DNA from: Oscillospiraceae bacterium
GTDB lineage: Bacteria > Bacillota > Clostridia > Oscillospirales > Ruminococcaceae
Direction: 5' to 3'
DNA: 42,551 nt
Assembly: GCA_022508945.1 (NCBI GenBank)
Contig: JAFLUE010000003.1
Coordinates: 1-42,551, forward strand
Shown here one piece after another: positions 17,534 through 24,878 of this stretch. Each line of letters starts with the position of its first letter. Position 1 is the stretch's first letter. The notes beneath the pieces are model-generated. The model did no database searches and was not told the origin of the DNA. It saw only the letters and a list, made by a program, of their open reading frames with translations. The position numbers were made by a program, and so were the translations under genes.

Positions 17534-19002
17534 GCAAGTCGATCATGATACAAGGCACAATGTCAAACGCGGGAAAAAGTCTTATTACAGCGGCATTGTG
17601 CAGGATTTTCAAACAGGACGGCTATTCCTGCGCTCCGTTTAAATCGCAGAATATGGCGCTGAACTCTTTTGTGACACGCGAGGGGCTTGAAATGGGACGG
17701 GCGCAGGTCGTTCAGGCACAAGCCGCGGGAACCGAGCCGAGTGTTTTGATGAATCCGATCTTACTTAAGCCGACCTCCGACAGCGGCTCTCAGGTCATTA
17801 TAAACGGCGAAGCAATAGGAAATATGAGCGCGTCGGAGTATTACCGCCGCAAAAGAGAGTTTGTGCCTATTGTTGAAAACGCATACAAGCGGCTTTCCGA
17901 GAGCGTTGATATAGTGGTCATTGAGGGCGCGGGAAGCCCTGTTGAGCTTAATCTTTCCGAAAACGATATTGTAAATATGGGAATGGCGAGAATAGCGGAC
18001 GCTCCTGTTGTTCTGGTCGGCGATATTGACCGCGGAGGGATCTTCGCTCAGCTTTTGGGAACGCTGTCCTTACTTGAGCCAATCGACCGCGAAAGAGTGA
18101 AAGCGCTTATTGTAAACAAATTCCGCGGTGACAAAACGCTGTTCAAAAGCGGAACGGAGATACTCGAGAGCCGCGGAGGTATACGCGTCGCGGGTGTTGT
18201 GCCTTTTCTTGACTGTGATATCGAGGACGAGGACAGCCTTTCCGAAAAGTTGAACAAAAGGCGGACGGGGCTTGTTGACATCGCCGTAATACGGCTTCCG
18301 AGAATTTCAAATTTTACGGATTTTGATGTTTTTTCGCAGTTCAGCGGCGTTTCCGTGCGCTATGTGTCGACTGCCGATGAGCTGAAAAGCCCCGATTTGA
18401 TAATTCTTCCGGGAACAAAAAGCACTGTTTCGGATATGAAATTCCTGCGCGAAAGCGGACTCGAAGCCGCTATAATAAAGGCAAATTCGCCGATTTTCGG
18501 CATTTGCGGCGGCTATCAGCTTTTGGGTCAGCAAATTTCCGACCCCGAATTCTCCGAGGGCGGCGGAAGCATACGCGCAATGGGCTTGCTTGATACGACA
18601 ACGGTTTTCTCTTCAAACAAGAGGTTAAGGCAAGTTCACGGGAAATTCAACGCGATTTCGGGCTTTTTTGGTTGCCTTTCGGGAGCGGAATTTGACGGCT
18701 ATGAAATTCATCTCGGCAGAACCGAAGGTAACTCGCATCCGCTTGCGGTATTGAACGGAAACGAACCCGACGGCGCGTTCAATAAAAACGTCTGCGGTAC
18801 TTATGTTCACGGAATTTTCGACAGCAAGGACGTTTGCGAAAGGCTGGTAAAAGCGCTGTATAAAAGGAGCGGGCTTGAATATTCGGGCGAGGTCGTTGAA
18901 CATGAAGCCTACAAACAGCAGCAGTTTGACAAACTTGCAGAACAGGTTCGCGAGTGTCTTGATATGGAGCTTATCTATTCGATTGTCAACAGGGAAGTGT
19001 AA
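17530..19002 (+). CDS. cbiP: Cobyric acid synthase
   Basis: IMIQGTMSNAGKSLITAALCRIFKQDGYSCAPFKSQNMALNSFVT and the glutamine amidotransferase region FGICGGYQLLGQ. Confidence 0.96.
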   Translation: MSKSIMIQGTMSNAGKSLITAALCRIFKQDGYSCAPFKSQNMALNSFVTREGLEMGRAQVVQAQAAGTEPSVLMNPILLKPTSDSGSQVIINGEAIGNMSASEYYRRKREFVPIVENAYKRLSESVDIVVIEGAGSPVELNLSENDIVNMGMARIADAPVVLVGDIDRGGIFAQLLGTLSLLEPIDRERVKALIVNKFRGDKTLFKSGTEILESRGGIRVAGVVPFLDCDIEDEDSLSEKLNKRRTGLVDIAVIRLPRISNFTDFDVFSQFSGVSVRYVSTADELKSPDLIILPGTKSTVSDMKFLRESGLEAAIIKANSPIFGICGGYQLLGQQISDPEFSEGGGSIRAMGLLDTTTVFSSNKRLRQVHGKFNAISGFFGCLSGAEFDGYEIHLGRTEGNSHPLAVLNGNEPDGAFNKNVCGTYVHGIFDSKDVCERLVKALYKRSGLEYSGEVVEHEAYKQQQFDKLAEQVRECLDMELIYSIVNREV

Positions 19003-19012
19003 TAGAAAAAGC

Positions 19013-19036
19013 GCTCCGCGAAGCATTTTCGCAGAG
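19013..19036 (-). terminator. Hairpin copy A (minus-strand terminator of the orphan gene)
   Basis: Minus strand CTCTGCGAAAATGCTTCGCGGAGCGCTTTTTC: stem plus T tract. The 20-nt core GCTCCGCGAAGCATTTTCGC is identical to copy B at 19587. Confidence 0.65.
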
Positions 19037-19076
19037 AGTTCTGAATGTCATACTTTCAGGTAATTCGTGTGTGGAT

Positions 19077-19553
19077 TTAGCAACTTGTTTGTTTTTTCCA
19101 TGAAGCTTCTTTCCACACAGTTATTTCGACAATAGGAACTATCGTTTCATCCCATTCAAAGTCCATATTATCATATTTTTCATCATCTGAAAGCTTAAAC
19201 TCAACACCTTTAATTGATTTTAATTCATATGTTGGACAAATTTCATTAAGTCCGTTACAATATTCTCCTAAGTTATTTTCAACATCTTTTAAGGTTGAGT
19301 TAAGTCCGATTGAATTGTTTATTTTCCCTTTAAAATCGTTAAAAACAGAAATAGCAAAAATACATTTATCTTTATCAAAAGAAATCAACATATTTTCGGT
19401 TCTTATAGAATAATATGCTATGTTCTGTTCAACAACATAACTAATATTATTATTTTTCAGATAATCTGCCACTTTATCCCATGTATCAAGAATATGGAAT
19501 TCACCTATACCTGTGTTAGGAACTATATCCCAATAATCTATGGATTTTTGCAT
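19077..19553 (-). CDS. Hypothetical protein (158 aa), possibly an orphan immunity-type protein
   Basis: Open frame on the opposite strand to the cob operon, visibly more AT-rich than its neighbours, bracketed by hairpin copies A and B. No family recognised. Confidence 0.6.
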   Translation of the reverse strand: MQKSIDYWDIVPNTGIGEFHILDTWDKVADYLKNNNISYVVEQNIAYYSIRTENMLISFDKDKCIFAISVFNDFKGKINNSIGLNSTLKDVENNLGEYCNGLNEICPTYELKSIKGVEFKLSDDEKYDNMDFEWDETIVPIVEITVWKEASWKKQTSC

Positions 19554-19586
19554 ATCTCACCTTTAAATAATAACCAAATTACCTAT

Positions 19587-19617
19587 GCTCCGCGAAGCAT
19601 TTTCGCGGAGCGTTTTA
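19587..19617 (+). terminator. Hairpin copy B (plus-strand terminator)
   Basis: GCTCCGCGAA-gcatt-TTCGCGGAGC followed by GTTTTATTATTTTT on the plus strand. Confidence 0.7.
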
Positions 19618-19631
19618 TTATTTTTGAAAAA

Positions 19632-21155
19632 TTACATCGACTTAACTTTCTCAAACTCCTCAACCGTTTTCTCGTCCGGCTTGGAAGTAAGCTTTGATAC
19701 GACGATAATAGCGATCATACTTACAATAAACGCGGGAAGCAGTTCGTAGATATCCCATAAACCGCCGAGCGGACGAATAAGGAACTTCCAGATGAAAACG
19801 GTAGCTCCGCCCGCGATAAGTCCTGCAATAGCGCCGTATTTGTTGGAACGCTTCCAGAACAGCGCCGCAACCATTATCGGTCCGAATGCCGCGCCGAAGC
19901 CTGCCCAAGCGAACGAAACTATCTGGAACACCGAGCTGTTCGGATCCCACGCGATTACAACTCCCGCCGCCGCCATAACTACAAGCGTGATCCTCGCTAT
20001 AAGCATTGCGGTCTTGTCCGACATTTTTACTCCGAAGGTTCCTCTTATAAGGTTCTCAGACGCGCTCGAGGACGCTGCAAGAAGCTGTGAGTCCGCAGTT
20101 GACATTGTGCAGGCAAGTATTCCCGAAAGGATAAGTCCGCCTATTATTGCCAGAAGCACATGATTTTCGCTCATAAGATTCGCGAGGGCAATCATTATCG
20201 TTTCCGGGTCGGAAAGCGGTTCAATACCGCCGTTTGCTGTGATTCCAAGCCCGATCACTCCGATAAGTATTGCGACAGACATTGCAATAACGACCCACAC
20301 GCTCGCAATTCTTCTCGAGGTTTTTATCTCATTTCCGTTGCGTATTGCCATAAATCTCAGCAGGAAGTGCGGCATTCCGAGATATCCGAGACCCCAAGCG
20401 GCGTTCGATATGATCGTCAATACTCCGTATTCAGACGCCTGTCCTGTTTTGGGGTTGTAGGTCTGCGAGATCGAAAGATAACCTGGGAGTTTGCTTGCGT
20501 TGTCAATAACATTATCCCAGCCGCCCGCATAGGAAATGCCCATGAAGACAGCGATAATAAGCGCTATTGTCATGACGATGCTCTGAATAAGGTCGGTACG
20601 GCTTGCGGCAAGAAAACCGCCGAAGCAGGTGTAGGAAACAATGATTATCGCGGAAATAATCATAGCGATGTGATAATCTACTCCGAAAAGCGAGTTGAAA
20701 AGCTTTCCGCAGGCAGAAAATCCCGAGCCTGTATACGGCACGAAAAAGATGATGATAATAACCGCAGATATTCCCATAAGTACTTTTGATTTTTCATTCC
20801 AGCGTTTTGAGAAAAAGTCGGGGATCGTTATTGCTCCGATATGCTCGCTGTAGTTTCTGAGTCTTTTCGCGACAATAAGCCAGCTTACATATGTGCCGAT
20901 AACCAGACCGAACGCCGTCCAGCCCGGGTCGCAGATGCCGCTTGCGTATGCAAGTCCGGGAAGTCCCATAAGCAGCCAGCTCGACATATCCGAAGCCTCC
21001 GCGCTCATGGCGGTGACGATAGGACCGAGCCTTCTGCCGCCGAGGTAGAAATCCCCGACTGAATTGTTTTTCTTCGAGCTGACAAAACCGATTATAAGCA
21101 TACCCACAAGATATACCGCGATCGTAATTATCATAATGATTTGTGCTGTTGTCAT
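19632..21155 (-). CDS. putP: Sodium/proline symporter (SSS family)
   Basis: VSSKKNNSVGDFYLGGRRLGPIVTAMSAEASDMSSWLLMGLPGLAYASG, FGGFLAASRTDLIQS, LGYLGMPHFLLRFMAIR. Confidence 0.95.
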   Translation of the reverse strand: MTTAQIIMIITIAVYLVGMLIIGFVSSKKNNSVGDFYLGGRRLGPIVTAMSAEASDMSSWLLMGLPGLAYASGICDPGWTAFGLVIGTYVSWLIVAKRLRNYSEHIGAITIPDFFSKRWNEKSKVLMGISAVIIIIFFVPYTGSGFSACGKLFNSLFGVDYHIAMIISAIIIVSYTCFGGFLAASRTDLIQSIVMTIALIIAVFMGISYAGGWDNVIDNASKLPGYLSISQTYNPKTGQASEYGVLTIISNAAWGLGYLGMPHFLLRFMAIRNGNEIKTSRRIASVWVVIAMSVAILIGVIGLGITANGGIEPLSDPETIMIALANLMSENHVLLAIIGGLILSGILACTMSTADSQLLAASSSASENLIRGTFGVKMSDKTAMLIARITLVVMAAAGVVIAWDPNSSVFQIVSFAWAGFGAAFGPIMVAALFWKRSNKYGAIAGLIAGGATVFIWKFLIRPLGGLWDIYELLPAFIVSMIAIIVVSKLTSKPDEKTVEEFEKVKSM

Positions 21156-21185
21156 TTTTTACCTCCTAAAAATCAGCATTACTTC

Positions 21186-21214
21186 ATTATAACATATTAT
21201 TTTTATATTGTCAA
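21186..21214 (-). promoter_or_regulatory. Consensus sigma-A promoter for putP
   Basis: Minus strand TTGACA (21214-21209), 17-nt spacer, TATAAT (21191-21186): exact consensus with optimal spacing. Confidence 0.8.
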
Positions 21215-21341
21215 CCTTTGACAAACTAACGCGACAAACCGATATGATATTTGACATTTAACAGCGAGAGTTGACGGTATACTGTCAATTGTACGAAGAA
21301 TAAAAATCCCCCTGATCGGGAGATAACAGATAACATAAATA

Positions 21342-21395
21342 TTAAGGCAACACCGCGCAAAGACCGCCTGACGGCTTTGTGCGGTATTGCCTTAA
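21342..21395. repeat. Near-perfect ~24-bp-arm palindrome with TTAAGGCAA termini
   Basis: TTAAGGCAACACCGCGCAAAGACCG-cctga-CGGCTTTGTGCGGTATTGCCTTAA, read directly. No clear T tract on either strand immediately after the stem. Confidence 0.7.
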
Positions 21396-21406
21396 AAACA
21401 CAGAAT

Positions 21407-21703
21407 TCATTTCATGTTTTTCTTGCGTAAAAGCTCTATCGCGGCTTTCAGAAATTCTATGTCCTCATCGGGAAGATCCGTAACATCAAGCGTTTGCTTT
21501 TTTTCCTTTAATCCAAGCAGATAATCTGTTGAAACATGGAACACTCCGGAAATTTTCACCAGGATCTCGGGAGAGGGATAGCGCAGAGATTGTTCATAAT
21601 AGCTTACCGTTGCCTTAGATACCCACAGCCTTTCCGCAAGCTGTTTTTGTGTTAAGCCGGCGCGCTGTCTGAGTTCTTTAAGGGTCTCTCCGAAATCAAC
21701 CAT
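21407..21703 (-). CDS. XRE-family HTH transcriptional regulator
   Basis: LKELRQRAGLTQKQLAERLWVSKATVSYYEQSLRYPSPEILVKISGVFHVSTDYLLGL. Confidence 0.93.
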   Translation of the reverse strand: MVDFGETLKELRQRAGLTQKQLAERLWVSKATVSYYEQSLRYPSPEILVKISGVFHVSTDYLLGLKEKKQTLDVTDLPDEDIEFLKAAIELLRKKNMK

Positions 21704-21777
21704 AATTGCACCCCTTTTCTAATTTGAGTTTACCTTTATTTGATATTACTATTTTTGGATTTTTTGTATTAAGATAG

Positions 21778-21806
21778 TTGACTTTTTGAAAAATATATGT
21801 TATAAT
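21778..21806 (+). promoter_or_regulatory. Sigma-A promoter upstream of LRR surface-protein gene
   Basis: TTGACT, 17-nt spacer, TATAAT on the plus strand. Confidence 0.72.
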
Positions 21807-21818
21807 ACTATCACGGTT

Positions 21819-21858
21819 GTCGATACACATATTTAGACATTAGGTAAAATGTATCGAC
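21819..21858. promoter_or_regulatory. Inverted repeat GTCGATACA...TGTATCGAC between promoter and start codon
   Basis: Perfect 9-bp arms at 21819-21827 and 21850-21858 in the 5' leader of the LRR gene. Confidence 0.55.
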
Positions 21859-21893
21859 TGCCAATATTATATAACAAAATGGAGGATAAAATT

Positions 21894-23801
21894 GTGAAAT
21901 TAAGAAAATTTGGCGCGGCAGCTTTGGCTGCGGCTATGGCGGCTGCTTTGGTGCCGGCGACGGCGATTATGGCATTTGCAGAGGATTTCATCATCGACGG
22001 AGAGGGAAGATATATAGCAAACGGCTTGAGATTACGTAAACTTGATGATGGGACATTAAGCGTAATGGAATTGGTAGACAAAACCCTTACCGAAGTTACT
22101 GTTCCCGAAGAAGTAGACGGTAAAAAAGTTACGGAGATTCAAAATAGTGTTTTTCGTTTGAACGAAAGTCTCATAAGTGTAACAATTCCTGACAGTGTAA
22201 CCTCTATTGGTAATGAGGCTTTTAAAAAATGCACAAGTCTTGAAAATGTAACTATCGGCAGTGGTGTGACTAAAATCGGCTGGTCTGCTTTCAACGGCTG
22301 CACAAACCTTACAAGCATAACGATTCCCGACAGCGTGACATCGATAGGCAGTGGCGCTTTCTATAATACGCCGTGGCTTGAAAGCAAGAGAGAAGAAAAC
22401 CCACTTGTTATCATAAATAATGTGTTATATGACGGAACAACCTGCATAGGAGATGTTGTTATTCCGAACTGTGTGACCTTGATCGGTGAAAGCGCTTTCT
22501 CCGGTTGTGAAAGCCTTACAAGCGTAACCATTCCCGACAGCGTGACCGAAATTGGCGATTATGCTTTCGGGTTTTGCACATATCTTACAAACGTAACAAT
22601 TTCGGACGGCGTAAATTTAATATCGGTATGTGCTTTTAGATCCTGTGAAAACCTTAAAAGCATAACAATTCCGGACAGTGTGACCAAGATTGATAATTAT
22701 GCGTTTGAGGGCTGCACAAGTCTTGCAGAAATAATAATTCCGAATAGCATAACAACGATTAACGTTGGTACATTTTCAGACTGCACAAGCCTTAAAAGCG
22801 TATCTTTCCCCGATAGTTTGATTGCAATTCACCGAAATGCATTTGATAATACACTGTGGCTTGAGAGCGAACAAGAAAAAAATCCGTTAGTTACTGCGGG
22901 TAAAGTATTATATGACGGTACTAACTGTACGGGAGATGTTATAGTACCCGATGACATAGTTTCGATTTCGGGTGCAGCTTTTATGAATTCCACAGGAATC
23001 GAAAGAATAACCATTCCGGATAGTGTTATTTATTTAGCTTCTATGTTCGGAAGCGAAGCCATTGAAAACCTTAGTGATGTATATTATACGGGAACAGAGG
23101 AGCAATGGAATGAAATAAATTTCTTTTTTACATCTAAATGGGGTGGAGAATACGGAGAATATTATATTTATAAGATGGGTGGTGGAGAGTTGTGGCAAGA
23201 TGTTACTCCGAAAAAGTATTTGTTTGGAGACGCCGAAATCCACTACAACTATGCTCCCAAAACTCCCGAAGATCGTATAGAATACATAGATGAAGCCACA
23301 AAAATAACTGCTGCTGCCGAAGAGGGCGCTTTTGAGTCGGGCACAGAGCTTGTTGTTGCTGCGTTAGCAGACAAGACCGATGAAAATAATTTCACATTTG
23401 ATATCAGCTTTAAGAAGGACGGTAATGAGGTTCAGCCCAACGGATATGTTACTGTCAGGATTCCCGTTCCCGATGCTCTTGCAGGTAAAACTATTTACGT
23501 TTACCGTGCGGAAGCTGACGGTTCGTACACAAATATGAATGCTAAGCTTACGGACGACGGTTATATAGAATTTAAAACCAATCATTTCAGCGAGTATATC
23601 GTAACGTCCGAGCCGATCTACGATGATAACGACGACGATGATGACGATATATCCACAAGAAACAGCACTGATACCTCAACTGACAATAACAACTTCGGCA
23701 CCGTTGCAAACCCCGACACGGGCGCTGTGGGATTCTCACTCACGATAGGGCTTATAGCTCTCGCGGGCGCGGCAGTTGTTGTCAGCCGAAAGAGAAAGTA
23801 A
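21894..23801 (+). CDS. BspA-type leucine-rich-repeat surface protein with NPDTG C-terminal sorting-like signal
   Basis: GTG start with SD GGAGG at 21881, signal peptide KLRKFGAAALAAAMAAALVPATAIMAFA, repeats such as SVTIPDSVTSIGNEAFKKCTSLENVTIGSGV, and C-terminus NPDTGAVGFSLTIGLIALAGAAVVVSRKRK. Confidence 0.9.
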   Translation: MKLRKFGAAALAAAMAAALVPATAIMAFAEDFIIDGEGRYIANGLRLRKLDDGTLSVMELVDKTLTEVTVPEEVDGKKVTEIQNSVFRLNESLISVTIPDSVTSIGNEAFKKCTSLENVTIGSGVTKIGWSAFNGCTNLTSITIPDSVTSIGSGAFYNTPWLESKREENPLVIINNVLYDGTTCIGDVVIPNCVTLIGESAFSGCESLTSVTIPDSVTEIGDYAFGFCTYLTNVTISDGVNLISVCAFRSCENLKSITIPDSVTKIDNYAFEGCTSLAEIIIPNSITTINVGTFSDCTSLKSVSFPDSLIAIHRNAFDNTLWLESEQEKNPLVTAGKVLYDGTNCTGDVIVPDDIVSISGAAFMNSTGIERITIPDSVIYLASMFGSEAIENLSDVYYTGTEEQWNEINFFFTSKWGGEYGEYYIYKMGGGELWQDVTPKKYLFGDAEIHYNYAPKTPEDRIEYIDEATKITAAAEEGAFESGTELVVAALADKTDENNFTFDISFKKDGNEVQPNGYVTVRIPVPDALAGKTIYVYRAEADGSYTNMNAKLTDDGYIEFKTNHFSEYIVTSEPIYDDNDDDDDDISTRNSTDTSTDNNNFGTVANPDTGAVGFSLTIGLIALAGAAVVVSRKRK

Positions 23802-23818
23802 TTCTCCCTTGATACTCA

Positions 23819-23856
23819 AAAAAGCGCGTTCCTGTCAGAGCGCGCTTTAGTTTTTT
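23819..23856 (+). terminator. Intrinsic terminator of the LRR gene
   Basis: AAAGCGCG...CGCGCTTT followed by AGTTTTTTATT. Confidence 0.72.
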
Positions 23857-23900
23857 ATTCGAGCATAAAGAAATCGTCTCGCACAAGCGTACGGAACGCT
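23855..23900. repeat. Degenerate copy 1 of the tRNA-fMet 3'-flank repeat
   Basis: TTATTCGAGCATAAAGAAATCGTCTCGCACAAGCGTACGGAACGC, compared with 24608 onward (copy 3). Confidence 0.6.
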
Positions 23901-23979
23901 GTTTTTGATATAAATGAATAATACTTTTCGACCTTAGGATTTTCAAAAAGTATTTACTTTTGTTATGATAAAACGGAAC

Positions 23980-24279
23980 TTATTTTATGACCCAATCACT
24001 TTTTTCGTCTTTTCTGTCCGCGCTGTGCCCATAATCCATTTCAGCCAGGTTTCCTACCGAATTATCCAGTTCATACGCCTCCGACAAAGCAATTATTTTT
24101 GCCTCGTCTTCATTATGATTATCTCCACATAAAAATTGCCAATACCCATCTTCATCATGCGTTACATGAAGTATCGGTCTTTCTTCATTAAGGACGTGAA
24201 TACAGGTGAACACAGCAGTATTGGGCTTGTCATGAAAAGGAAATGAATTCTTTTTATTTATCAGGTTAAATAGTCCCAT
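23980..24279 (-). CDS. Hypothetical protein (~99 aa), small soluble acidic protein
   Basis: Start ATG at 24279 with SD GGAGG (MGLFNLINKKNSFPFHDKPNTAVFTCIHVLNEERPILHVTHDEDGYWQFLCGD...). The track start at 24357 reaches into repeat copy 2. Confidence 0.7.
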   Translation of the reverse strand: MGLFNLINKKNSFPFHDKPNTAVFTCIHVLNEERPILHVTHDEDGYWQFLCGDNHNEDEAKIIALSEAYELDNSVGNLAEMDYGHSADRKDEKSDWVIK

Positions 24280-24291
24280 AATTCCTCCGTA

Positions 24292-24393
24292 TCGTTGTAT
24301 TCGAGTATAAAGAAACCGTCCCACAGCAACTTGCAGGGCGTGTTTGGTCAAGGGCATTGCCCTTGTGTCCGACCTTTATAAAAAGATTTTTTC
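24292..24393. repeat. Degenerate copy 2 of the tRNA-fMet 3'-flank repeat
   Basis: CGTTGTATTCGAGTATAAAGAAACCGTCCCACAGCAACTTGCAGGGCG...GGGCATTGCCCTTGTGTCCGACCTTTATAAAAAGATTT. It matches the parts around copy 3, including the GACCTTTATAAAAAGATTT module. Confidence 0.65.
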
Positions 24394-24420
24394 GATAAGA
24401 ACGACATTATAAACATTCAC

Positions 24421-24527
24421 ACAATTCGCAAAAACAAGCAGAAACTGAACACGGGGCGAAGCGGAGTGTGAAGCGCTGCTTGGTTAGCGCAGCGCAGAGT
24501 AGATGCGGTGTGCGGTTTGCGAATTGT
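24421..24527. repeat. ~107-nt structured palindromic element with nested hairpins (candidate ncRNA or MITE-like)
   Basis: Closing stem ACAATTCGCAAA (24421-24432)/TTTGCGAATTGT (24516-24527), perfect 12 bp. Internal hairpin GCGCTGC-ttggtta-GCGCAGCGC. Confidence 0.55.
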
Positions 24528-24543
24528 AGATTCAAATAAAAAC

Positions 24544-24582
24544 CAACAAAAATAGACCTGCAAAGCAAGGCTGTTTTTGTTG
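24544..24582. terminator. Bidirectional terminator-like hairpin
   Basis: CAACAAAAA...TTTTTGTTG, 9-bp A/T-rich arms around a small inner stem. Confidence 0.4.
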
Positions 24583-24601
24583 TCTAACCTTTACAAAAAG
24601 A

Positions 24602-24659
24602 TTTCGTTGTATTCGAGCAAAAAGAAATCGTCCCGCAACAGCGTGCGGGACGTACTGTG
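24602..24659 (-). terminator. tRNA-fMet terminator / copy 3 of the flank repeat
   Basis: Minus strand GTCCCGCacgctgttGCGGGACgatttctttttgctcg: GC stem then T tract, just downstream of the tRNA. Confidence 0.7.
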
Positions 24660-24676
24660 TGCAGGGTTTGCCCTGC

Positions 24677-24753
<77 letters not shown>

Positions 24754-24878
24754 ATATTTTGCTGAATATTCACTCAACAAAAAATATTATACCACGCTGA
24801 AAATGATTTGTCAATAGTTTTTTTAAAATTTATTTCACATTTTTATATAGGCTGCGAACTCCGTCGAAAAATAGGGAA

